DNA of 64,000 bases from Copromyces sp. CBS 386.78 (lineage: Eukaryota; Ascomycota; Sordariomycetes; Sordariales; Sordariaceae): NCBI GenBank assembly GCA_030685235.1, contig MU839090.1, forward strand, positions 62,001 through 126,000. The letters run 5' to 3'. The position numbers were made by a program, and so were the translations under genes. Below the pieces are notes generated by a model. It did no database searches. It was not told the DNA's origin and was given only the letters and a program-made list of their open reading frames with translations. Shown here piece by piece: positions 1 to 9,013 of this stretch (positions within the stretch are counted from its first letter, which is position 1; each line of letters begins with the position of its first letter).

Positions 1-209
1 TCATTGCCGGTTTCGCGCTGAACCTGGTTCTCGCTTTGCAGATGGTATACTACTGGAACGCGCCCTCGGCCAAGGCACGCGGCAAGCAGAAGGTACCTGC
101 GGGCCCGATTCCTGCTGCGGCGTCGTCGTCGGCCACCGCTACTGGCGCTTCTACCTCCTCCGAGCCGAGAGCGAAGAGCAAAGGTCCCACGACCCGTCGC
201 CGCGGTTAG
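1..209 (+). CDS. MPDU1/Lec35-like dolichol-sugar utilisation protein, C-terminal end (5' partial)
   Basis: An open frame enters from the left edge (first full codon at base 3) and stops at 207-209, giving about 68 residues. It starts with a hydrophobic stretch ending in ALQMVYYWNAPSAKARGKQK, followed by an Ala/Ser/Thr-rich, then basic, tail. The hydrophobic helix, then YYWN and a Lys-rich end, resembles the C-terminus of MPDU1 (Lec35), an ER PQ-loop membrane protein needed for use of dolichol-phosphate mannose and glucose in N-glycan and GPI-anchor assembly. Only the last transmembrane helix and cytosolic tail are visible, so the assignment rests on a short segment. Another PQ-loop protein is possible. 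Confidence 0.55.
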   Translation, partial: IAGFALNLVLALQMVYYWNAPSAKARGKQKVPAGPIPAAASSSATATGASTSSEPRAKSKGPTTRRRG

Positions 210-1685
210 ACGGACCAGCGTGTGTTTCCTCTTTCTGGCTGGGCTAGTCTGAGGATGAGGCCGTAGGGGTTGTTTCTAGTTGCCTTTTTTGGTATATCAG
301 TATTTTTGAAATACATGAGCTTCCGATGAATCTTTGGAGTGAGCTGACTTTCCGTCCTGCGGACATTTGTCACAAGAGTTACCCAGGAGCCTTTTGCCGA
401 TATCCGATACTCCGTTCATGGAGACTGGAGGGCGTTTGAATGATTTGGTATCTTCAGATCAAATCACCGTCCTGGTCCGATATCTTGCAGTAACAGACAC
501 TAGCGTTGGTTCACAGAGACTCCAGAGACCGATCGAGGCTTTATTCTCTGATCCTTGGTCTAGGCTTCGGAAGTGCCACATGACCACGGATTAGCAAATG
601 TTGAGATGGTAAACGGCGGTGACTTTAGACGTCAAAACAAACGGACCAACCAAGGCGCCCAGAGGCTCTCAACCATCTTGTCGTCCAGATTGGGCTTTCC
701 GGGCTGTCATGTGTGAATGTGTCAACAGCGGAACAGAAACACTATGTAAGGTCCAACCAATAAAAATGAATAGCCAATCAGTCTAGCCCAATCAATTGTG
801 GACCCTGCAGAAGCTCGACAAAAAAATCGTCCCTAGTTCACGAAACAAAGAAAAGACACCGGTAAAGTTGCCTGCCAATTTTTGATTTGTTTTAAAAAAA
901 TTTTTTTGGCAAATCCGCGGCATTGAGGCACTTGTACGTAATGGCTTTTTGCACGTGTAACCCCAACCCTTATCTACGTCTTCCGTCCGACCTAGAGGGG
1001 AAAACTGTCAACTGAACTGTCTGCCGCTTTGACACTTGCTTCGTTTCACTTTCACACGCAACAAACAAGAATTGTATTGCTTTTGCGATACCTATTTCGC
1101 AATCTTGTCTTTTATGGACAAATTCTTGCACGGAGCTATCCCTCCCAGAGTGTTCCCGGGATCTTCCAGTCAACTTGATCTCTGAGCAAGTGTTCTGGCA
1201 TCTGGACTGTCTCCATCACGCCCTTATGCACCACTAGTCGTGGACTCTTTCACTTCCTTGCTCGAACGTATTCACGCGACATGGAAGACGTTAGTTGGGC
1301 GCTTCATGCGCTCAGGTCTGCGGCGGTCTCGATCGCGCTATCCTGTCCCCCAATTCGCACGCGCTCCGCTAGCGTCTGCAGTGTTGGCACTTCTGTCTGT
1401 CTATCCCCGCCTCAAGCGCTTCTCCCGTTGGGCTATCTCGTTTGTTCCGGGGTATTGATGCCGATATCCCAAGTGGAACATATCGATGCCCGTTCGCGCG
1501 ATGGAACCCCCCGGTGAGGATCAGGGTCTCCATCCGGTGCAACCCTACACAGATGGCCGGTTGTCGGTCGGTTGATGGGATTAAAGAGAGGGGAAAAAAA
1601 AAAAAAAAAAGCTGCGATGATAAATGGTGTATATTGCCCTCGTGGAGTTTTGCAGTGCCTGAAGTGCCTTTCATCCCGTCCCTCG

Positions 1686-1695
1686 ATTGCGCCAT
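1686..1695 (+). promoter_or_regulatory. Possible CYS3-like sulfur-control site
   Basis: ATTGCGCCAT matches 9 of 10 positions of the Neurospora CYS3 bZIP consensus ATGRYRYCAT. It lies about 360 bases upstream of the choline sulfatase ATG. Choline sulfatase is classically under CYS3 sulfur-derepression control in Neurospora, so the context fits, but a single imperfect palindrome can arise by chance. Confidence 0.3.
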
Positions 1696-1900
1696 TGCTC
1701 GACATCAAGGCTGTGTATGCGGTTGAGCGATTGCGTGCTCAAGTCGACCCCGATTTTCGTACGTTCTGACGTGCTCACCTCCAAATCACATCCGCCATAT
1801 CAACTAAGGTAGTCTCAGACGTCGATATTATCCACCATCCATCTCCTTCGCCGGGTTCTGACCCCAGGTCTGGGTCCCTCGTCCTTCAGCCTACTTCCCA

Positions 1901-1906
1901 TATAAG
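1901..1906 (+). promoter_or_regulatory. TATA-like element of choline sulfatase
   Basis: TATAAG sits about 150 bases upstream of the ATG and is followed by a CT-rich tract with repeated CTTCTC, typical of fungal transcription start regions. Confidence 0.45.
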
Positions 1907-2054
1907 TGGGGGTTCAGCTTCTCAGCTTCTCTAAACTTCTCTTCAAGCCTCATTGACCGGCCCAAGCTCTCCTGCTCACCTTACTGAGAACCCTATCCTT
2001 CACCTCACCCCATCACGTATAAGTCAAAACCCGCGTCCTTCACACCAGACTACC

Positions 2055-4224
2055 ATGCCAGCAGCTCTCAACTCCCAACCGGGCTCGCCGGAGCCTACGC
2101 CTGTGAACGGTGTTAGCAACGGCAATGGCTATACCAATGGCAACGGTCATGCCAATGGCAACGGTCATGCCAATGGCAACGGTCATGCCAATGGCAACGG
2201 TCATGCCAATGGCAACGGTCATGCCAATGGCAACGGGATTGCTCCAGGGCAGGACAAGGAGAAGAAGCTGAACATCTTGTACATCATGGCAGATCAGCTC
2301 GCCGCTCCTGTGATGAAGATTTACAACCAGGATTCCGTTGTCAAGACGCCCAACATTGACGCCCTGGCCGCCAAATCAGTTCAGTTTGACTCAGCATACT
2401 GCCCGTCGCCGCTCTGCGGCCCTTCGCGGATGAGCATGATCACGGGTCTACTGCCCATGAAGATCGGAGCGTATGACAACGCGGCCCAGATCTTGAGCGA
2501 CACCCCTACCTACGCCCACTACCTCCGTCGTGAGGGATACCAGACGGTTTTGGCTGGAAAGATGCACTTCGTGATGGACCAAAAGCACGGGTACGAGAAG
2601 CGTCTTACCACTGACATCTACCCCGGCGACTTTGGCTGGGCAGCCGACTGGGATGCGGATATCGAGAAGCCCGAACAAAGGCTAGAGTGGTACCACAATG
2701 CGAGCTCGATCGAACAGGCTGGTGTCTGTGTTCGCAGCAACCAGCTTGATTACGACGAGGAGGTCATGTACAAGTCAACACAGTTTCTACATGACCACGC
2801 TCGCGGTGCCAAAGATCAGCGCCCGTTCTGCTTGACGGTACGTAGTAGACCTTTCTTGTCATTTTTTCAGCCTCATAGGGCTGCAGATGGTGTAGTAGCG
2901 TGGGGAAAGCATCCATCAGGATCCGAAAAGGGTCATGGTGTGCCCATGATTGGTTAGCTGCCGGCGGGAAAATAAGGTTGAATATGCTAACAGAATCACG
3001 CCATTCATAGGTCTCCCTTACTCACCCCCACGATCCTTATACCATCGAAGAGGAGTATTGGGATAAGTACGAAGACGTGGAGATTGATCTCCCCAAGGTC
3101 CCCAGGATCCCAAACGAGGAGCAGGACCCCCACAGCAAGAGACTGCTCAAGGTCTGCGACTTGTGGGACAAGAACTTCACAGATGATCAGATCAAGCGTG
3201 CGCGCAGAGCCTACTATGGCGCTGTCAGCTACGTTGATGACTGTGTTGGCAAGCTGCTCAAGGTTTTGGAGAAGTGCAGGCTTGCCGACGACACCATCAT
3301 TGTCTTCAGTGGTGACCACGGAGATATGCTTGGTGAGCGTGGACTCTGGTAAGTTTTAGCTACTTCGATCTTGAGTTTGTACTCCCCCCGATTATGTCGC
3401 TAACCCACGTCTTTCACTGATTTCAGGTACAAGATGAGCTACTTCGAGTCATCTGTCCGCGTCCCTCTTCTGATTTCCTATCCCAAGAAGTACAGGCCTC
3501 ACCGTGTGACCCAGAACGTGTCCACCCTGGACATTCTGCCGACCATGGTCGACCTCATCGGCAAAGAGTTGCATCCCGGTCTGCCGATGGACGGTAAATC
3601 CCTTCTTCCATTCCTGGAGGGACGCGACTCAGAAGGTCACGATACCGTCATCGCCGAGTACACGGGCGAGGGCACTGTCAGCCCCATGATGATGATCAAG
3701 CACGCGAACTGGAAGTTCGTCATCTGCCCCGCGGATGGCATTCAGTTGTTTGATCTGGAAAACGATCCTCTCGAAGTCAGGGACCTGGCCCCGATTCTCT
3801 CGGGCCTGAAGGTTGAGCCGCTTGGAGTTGAGTACAAAGAGAAGGCGGAAGCCGTGTTGGCGGCATTCGAGGCTGAGGCGAGAGAACGTTGGGACTTTGA
3901 AAGTATCACGGAGCAAGTCAAGCTCTCGCAGAGGAAACGCAGATTTGTCTGGAGCGCCTTTTCGGCGGCTGGCACAGAGCGTGAGAAGTGGGATTTCAAC
4001 CCCATTGATGATGGCAGGGAGAAGTCAGTAAATCCGTCAGTCATCCTCTTCTTGCAAGTGAAGATATGCTAACGCAGGTGGTTACTTACAGGTACATCCG
4101 CTCGCACATGCCCCTCGACGAGCTTGAGCGTATGGCTCGCTTCCCGCCTGTTGACCGCTATGGCAACGAGCTGCCCAAGGGGGCGCCCATCAAGGTTCAC
4201 CAAGCTGGTTCCCACGGGGAGTAA
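2055..4224 (+). CDS. Choline sulfatase
   Basis: Hydrolyses choline-O-sulfate to choline and sulfate, releasing sulfur stored as the sulfate ester. Four exons fit: 2055-2837, 3011-3348, 3427-4023 and 4092-4224, giving 616 residues. All introns are GT-AG and the first has a GCTAAC branch site. The start is the first ATG (2055); the frame stays open further upstream but without ATG. After a low-complexity N-terminus (residues 1-65), a sulfatase domain begins at LNILYIMADQ. It carries the formylglycine-type motif CGPSR with Cys121, the metal-ligand region FSGDHGDMLGE, and the C-terminal region typical of choline sulfatases (RYGNELPKGAP). NGNGHA is repeated five times in the N-terminus. No signal peptide is seen, so a cytosolic location is likely. 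Family assignment is strong; the last intron offers two AG acceptors (4076 and 4091) and only the second keeps the conserved tail in frame. Confidence 0.92.
2136..2236 (+). repeat. Coding minisatellite, 18 bp x 5 (NGNGHA)
   Basis: Five perfect tandem copies of AATGGCAACGGTCATGCC occupy 2136-2225, followed by a partial copy to 2236. Each unit encodes Asn-Gly-Asn-Gly-His-Ala in the sulfatase N-terminus. Identical codons in every copy indicate recent expansion by slippage or unequal exchange. Degenerate Asn-Gly codons just upstream look like older copies. Confidence 0.95.
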
Positions 4225-4602
4225 GTAAGAAGCTTGATGATTTCGGTGGATGACATGGCGTTTTAAGACATTTGATGGGCGTTCTTTCGGGATGATGGTT
4301 CACAGCGACAAAATAACCTGGATTTTTTCGAAAAGTCATGGGTTTTGGAATGCGCATCAGCGACGGGCATCAGCGACGGCGAGCAAGCATTGGCGCAAGA
4401 AAGCGCCCTCGTTCTTTTCATCTCGATATCAATAAGCATAGATAGCAAAGCCACTGTAGCATTCAATTGGTATAAATTTCATGTACACATGATTAGTGGA
4501 ACGTGATCGTTTACAGACTTCATCCTCGCGATGTATCTTACTTTAAGTAAAGTTTTAGAAGTCACAGTAGGTCATCAACAAAAACAGGGGGAAAAAAGAC
4601 CC

Positions 4603-4625
4603 AAAAAAGGCAGCAGGAATCAAAA
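4603..4625 (-). terminator. Pol III termination T-runs of the tRNA-like gene
   Basis: Reading the minus strand past the 3' end of the tRNA-like gene, a T4 run (4622-4625) comes first, 6 bases beyond the last acceptor base. A T6 run (4603-4608) follows. Runs of four or more T on the coding strand terminate RNA polymerase III. Confidence 0.55.
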
Positions 4626-4631
4626 GGAACT

Positions 4632-4786
4632 TGCGCAGTCCGGGATTCGAACCCGGGTCTTCACTCAGTAATGTCATTGTCATGAGATTGGAACGAACTT
4701 GCCCCCAGAGTCGGTCTTGAACAGAGGTTCTCCGGGGATTTCACCCGCAAGTCGAGTGATGCGTTAAACCACTACGCCAACCACGC
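4632..4786 (-). tRNA. tRNA-like gene with ~80-base insert; anticodon not assignable
   Basis: On the minus strand a 7-bp acceptor stem (GCGTGGT with ACTGCGC, containing G-T pairs), a 4-bp D stem (GCGT/ACGC), and a perfect 5-bp T stem-loop (CCGGG TTCGAAT CCCGG) can be drawn. The A box (TGGCGTAGTGG) and B box (GGTTCGAATCC) are excellent, so it should be transcribed by pol III. The anticodon stem pairs TCACT with AGTGA, separated by about 90 bases that form their own nested stem (ACTTGC with GCAAGT, CCCCGGAG with CTCTGGGG). This looks like an intron after the anticodon, but no T33 can be placed and the isotype cannot be read. It could be an intron-containing tRNA, a tRNA pseudogene, or a tRNA-derived element. 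Confidence 0.6.
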
Positions 4787-5471
4787 TTCGTTTTGTTATT
4801 GAGAAACAGCACACAAAAAGGTACCTTATGTACCGCATGTAAGGCAAGTGGAAGGCAGTTGATAGAAGGGGGGAAGGCAGGAAGGACTCGGAAGGTACGT
4901 TGCAAGCTCTGCTCTAGGCTGGAGTGGAAGGCACGCAATCTTACCTCTACACTAGAGCTTCCGGTCCTGTCGTCTGCTCTTTGCTCTTGCCTGGTCTTCT
5001 AGCCGCTGTCTACACTTTTCTTCCTTCCCGTTAGCTGATGAATTCTTTCTCTTCATCGGTTGTAAAGTGACGAACTCGGAAACAGAATGGAATCGATATT
5101 CAAGCATCTGCTATGGGATTCTAGACCCTGCCGTGCCTGCCAAGGTCAGGGGTCGCTTTACTGCGTTCGTACGTAACGGCTTTGTTAGCGATCATATAGT
5201 GGGGCTGCAGTGGGGCTACACCACAAGTCCAACGTCACTGCGACTCCCCTCTTCGCTGTTGTTGATGGAATTTTGAACCTTTCACGCGTCGATCTGTTTA
5301 CTTTTAATCCCAGCTACCTCTACAGCCCGAGCTCCCATCACCAATTCACAATTGCGCCTACATACCGAGCCATTCTCATTTCCACGAGACAGGGGTCACG
5401 AAGATAATTCCCTCTAGAAATTCAAGCGCGACACAATCCTCTCGCAGTGTCTCGCAAACCACTCGTTCAAC

Positions 5472-6381
5472 ATGGCCGACGGCAAAGATTCCCTCCGCTT
5501 AGCTCCCGATGAGTTCAAGCAGCTCGAGGTTCTGCGAAACCGCTTCCATCAGCTCACTCACAGTTTGAACAGCGTGTTTAACGATATCCAGAGAAGCCAG
5601 CCCCTCCCAAGCCAGTGAGTCGTCGTAGTGCCCGCCCATCTTCCTCCCTCGAAGTCGATCGCGTGCTCATACGGATCTATTTTTCCACAGAGAGTCCCTC
5701 ACAGCTTCGGCAGCCATCCTCCAAAAGAGTCTCGAAACTATCCAAAAGCTCGCCGACGAGAACTCCGAGTTATTTCAGCGCATCGTCGTCCACCCATCGA
5801 CAAACTTCCCTGGTCGCAACCAGGAACACATCCTTCTGCAACTACTGAGAAAGAAACTCGAGCCGGAAGTCGAGAGCTGGGTTGAAGATGCGCGTAGCGT
5901 AGCAAGGGCCTCCGGTTTGGACCCAAGCAAACTGGCCAGCTCCCAACAGAAGACCAACAGCTACGACGATGACGATGACGACTACCGAGACGAAGAGGAG
6001 GACGCGCCCTCGGACCCGTTTAACGAACAGTGGGCCGACATGTTCCAGGTCAGCATGGACAGCATCAGGGATTACCTCATGAACCAAGCGAACGAGCCCT
6101 ATACGGTCGCCGAGCGCGAAATGGGCGTTGAGAATGTACGCACCGGTCTGAAGCGATCACTGGAGGAGGAGGACAGCGAAGAAGAAGACGAAGACGAGGA
6201 CGAGGATGAAGACAGGCCGCTTGCTGCCGCTGGTCTCGGCAAGGTTAATGCGGCGAACCTGTTCCATCCAGAGCATGTCCTTTGGCTTACTTCGAGGGGC
6301 AATATGAAGGTGAAGAATGTTGACCTGGAGGCTATACGCAAGAGAGAGAAGCCTAGGGGACGTCCGGCTCCCGCGCAATGA
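5472..6381 (+). CDS. med8: Mediator complex subunit 8
   Basis: Subunit of the Mediator head module, which bridges gene-specific regulators and RNA polymerase II in the nucleus. Two exons, 5472-5614 and 5691-6381, give 277 residues. The 76-base intron is GT-AG and splits a Gln codon. The N-terminal helix ([20 protein letters not shown], then [12 protein letters not shown]) and the helical segment with [20 protein letters not shown] are the Med8 signature: a Pro-Gly-Arg turn before a leucine-rich helix. The second half holds two acidic runs (DDDDDDY, and [17 protein letters not shown]) and a basic C-terminus ([13 protein letters not shown]). The ATG at 5472 starts the conserved N-terminus and is preceded by CAAC. 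Length is normal for filamentous fungi. Confidence 0.88.
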
Positions 6382-7882
6382 GCGAACACGATAACCTCAA
6401 GCCAGCTTCGTGTATGATCTAGGAAGCACCAACGGCAATCTCTGCGATCCGCTGTGTTGTATGAGCTGGGAGTAACAAAGTCAATCCGTGGATATGTCCA
6501 AGGGACATTTCTTTGCCAGAAACCTTGGTTGTTGAGCGGAACCGATTTTTGAGGCCTTTGGGCATGGTTCATGAGATGGGTTTGGGACATGTTTGTTGCT
6601 GCCATGATTATCATGTTACGGTCCAGAAGGTAATATTTTCTTACCTACAGTAGCTGCTTGGTAGCATCCAAGTCTGGAAAGTGAATTCCAGCATGGTGAT
6701 GGTGGGGGTATGGTGTTGTTGATTAGTAGCAGCCGCCGACTTCCCCGCACCCACTGCAACAGCTCTCGCGCGGGTAGCTGACGATGACAGCGTTGCCTGC
6801 AGTCTGACTGTGCCCTCTGTGAGCCGATCACATATCTTCAGCCGCTTGGTGAAACCCGCCTATCACATGTCGGGAGACGGTCTCATTGGGGATTGTGTCT
6901 CTGGGACTGCATCGATGAGTGGGAAGCTTACGGGAACCACTTGACACGCATCGATCAATGATACAACGACACCTCGAGCGAGTTTTGAAGAGATGACCCA
7001 AACACTCAACCCAACCTACCGGCGCCAGTCTCATTGCTGCTACGCTGGAGAAACGGGAAGTAGGGTGTAGCTATCGGCCTAGCTTACTTTAGGAAAATCA
7101 TCGTGCTCTACGGGGCAAAGAATTCATATTGACTTAGTGTTTACCAATAGTGGTTGTGCTCGGCTTTTTGATCACCCAATACCGCTTCCACTCACTCGAT
7201 TTGTTTTTGCTCAAACAAGTGTAGCGCCGGGTATAACTGGTTTGGACCAATCTGCTGTTGAGCTGATGAGGGTCGCAAGGTTTCTCGGGTTCGATCCAGT
7301 GACAGGATTGGCTTGAGTAAAAACAAATCGAGTGAGTGGAAGCGGTATGCTTGCTGACTGGAGCCCACGTCCAGAAAGGCCAGTGCCAACAGCACCCATG
7401 ATGGTGATGGCTTCCGTCATTGCTCTTGGCTTGACAACATGGTGTACTGTGTTAGGCCCAACACGCACGCCACCACGCCGAGTTGGGACTTGAAGTCCAG
7501 CTCTTTGTGTTGTTTCGGGCAGGCTCGCATGCTGTTTGCGGGCCATCCCGAGCTACCAAAGCCAATCGAAAGCGTGATCAAAGCATGTAAGCCAGGTTGA
7601 CCGTTGGAGCGGCAGTCGTGATGACGATGTTTGCCAAACTTGACCTAACCGCCGGCCCGCCGCAGATTTAGTTGACGATTTCTTGCGCTTTGCTTCAGAC
7701 GTCAGTGATCTGTTATAAGTGCCCTTGCGCTTGTCTGGAAGCTTGAACTCCATCTTCCCTCGCTGGTCTTCGGATCTCTTCATGCTATTTGTTGCAGAAA
7801 CTGTCTACTAGCAACCTACTCTGTACTTCGAGACTCGATACCGTCCTGCCGAGTAGTCACAACTACATCACAGTCAAACATC
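6382..7882. other. Intergenic region with a MITE-like inverted repeat
   Basis: No gene is supported. The notable content is a 36-bp inverted repeat pair at 7179-7214 and 7313-7348 (separate entry). The rest is unremarkable flanking sequence ending in the leader of the 7883 gene. Confidence 0.5.
7179..7348. mobile_element. MITE-like element with 36-bp inverted repeats
   Basis: The left arm (7179-7214, starting ATACCGCTTCCACTCACTCG) and right arm (7313-7348, ending AGTGAGTGGAAGCGGTAT) are inverted copies matching at 35 of 36 bases; the one difference is a transition. The 98-base interior has no coding capacity. If the outer TA is taken as a target duplication, the arms begin CCGCTTCC and the unit resembles a Tc1/mariner-type miniature element of about 170 bp. 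The interior contains GGGTTCGATCCAGTG, close to a pol III B box. Whether other copies exist in the genome cannot be seen here. Confidence 0.5.
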
Positions 7883-9013
7883 ATGGCGCCGATCTGTGAA
7901 CTTGGTTATACCGGAATGGCTGCATCCCCAACACCGAAGTTCTCTCGGAAGAGTGAAACCATGACATCTCCAAAACAGCCCGTGTCCGTCGAGGACAAAG
8001 TCCAGGCTGTCGACCGAGTGAGGGAGGAGGCTGGGGGGCGGATCGGCTTCATGGACCTGGCCGTCGAGATCCGCCTACAGATTTACGACTACGTCTACAG
8101 CTCACACAGCGTTTGGCACTCCAAGTTGCCACTATGGTATCTGACCCAAGGCAGCGGCCGTCATCTCCTCAAGCCCGTTACCTCGAAAGCTACTATCAAG
8201 CCCAGTCCACCACCCTACGGTGATACTCCAAACGACCACAATACCAGCAGCCAAGCTCCCGCTCGCGAACTCCTTTCCGCCCACCGTCCGATGAACTACA
8301 TCCCAACCGCCCTTCTCTTAGCCTGTCGCCAGATCTACTACGAAGCCCGAACCATCCCCTTCCACGGGAACGAATTCGTTTTCCTATCGTGGCACGACCT
8401 CGACGGCGTACAAGCGGCACGGAACTTTCTTAACGATCGCCTCTGTGCAGACTGGCAACGCCAGAGCATACGATACGTGAGGATCGAGCTGGATCTTTCA
8501 GATGACAAGAGCGGCAAGGACAATGACGACAGAAACAACAAGAGCGTCAAGAAGGCACAAGCGTGGGAAAAGCTATGTTCCTCGGCCAGCTGGGGCACGG
8601 GGCTTCGCGGGATGAGGTTATGCATCGACTGCAAAGACGAAGATCTGATAAAGGGTTCTTTCGCGACGGTGCTTGACGACGGGGCTGAAAGGCCAGAAGA
8701 GGAGGAGCTATCATCCCTCGCTTGGATCTTCCGGGGTCTGATGAGGCTGAAAAGGCTAAGGAAACTAGATGTGGAAATCAAAAGGGGACGGAGATATGTG
8801 ACAGATGACGAGAAAGTCGGGTGGTGCCGGATGTTGGAGGAGCTACTCAACTGTGAAAAGGAAAGGGACGAAGAAGTGGAAGGGAAACGGAGGGATCATA
8901 TGAAGGTTTCGGTCATGTGCGCGCAGACCTCGTATGATCCGTTCAATTTGGAGCAGGTGTTTGGTAAGATCTCTTATCCTATGATGGCGTGGCCGTTGTA
9001 TGCTGGGTTTTGA
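7883..9013 (+). CDS. Fungal 2EXR-domain-like protein of unknown function
   Basis: Single-exon gene of 376 residues. After an N-terminal region with little sequence complexity it carries FMDLAVEIRLQIYDYVYSS (about residues 53-71), then LLLACRQIYYEARTIPFHGN (about 140-159). This pair, an E-I-R-x-x-I-Y motif followed by C-R-Q-I-Y-x-E-A, defines the very large family of Pezizomycotina proteins annotated as 2EXR or F-box-like. Most have no known function. The C-terminal half is charged and helical (KRLRKLDVEIKRGRRY). ATGs at 7883, 7916 and 7961 are all possible starts; the first is given. No signal peptide or membrane segment is seen. Confidence 0.75.
   Translation: MAPICELGYTGMAASPTPKFSRKSETMTSPKQPVSVEDKVQAVDRVREEAGGRIGFMDLAVEIRLQIYDYVYSSHSVWHSKLPLWYLTQGSGRHLLKPVTSKATIKPSPPPYGDTPNDHNTSSQAPARELLSAHRPMNYIPTALLLACRQIYYEARTIPFHGNEFVFLSWHDLDGVQAARNFLNDRLCADWQRQSIRYVRIELDLSDDKSGKDNDDRNNKSVKKAQAWEKLCSSASWGTGLRGMRLCIDCKDEDLIKGSFATVLDDGAERPEEEELSSLAWIFRGLMRLKRLRKLDVEIKRGRRYVTDDEKVGWCRMLEELLNCEKERDEEVEGKRRDHMKVSVMCAQTSYDPFNLEQVFGKISYPMMAWPLYAGF

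Larger units (their letters stand above)
210..2054. other. Intergenic region and choline sulfatase promoter/leader
   Basis: There is no supported gene here. It holds the 3' flank of the MPDU1-like gene, an 18-base A-run near 1593-1610, a near-match to a CYS3 site at 1686-1695, a TATAAG at 1901-1906 and a CT-rich leader before the ATG at 2055. Short open frames overlap on both strands without recognisable domains. Confidence 0.6.
4225..5471. other. Intergenic region between choline sulfatase and MED8
   Basis: It contains the tRNA-like pol III gene (4632-4786, minus strand) with its T-runs, and the MED8 leader. No protein-coding frame here has recognisable features. A palindromic TACTTTAAGTA lies near 4538-4548. 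Confidence 0.6.
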
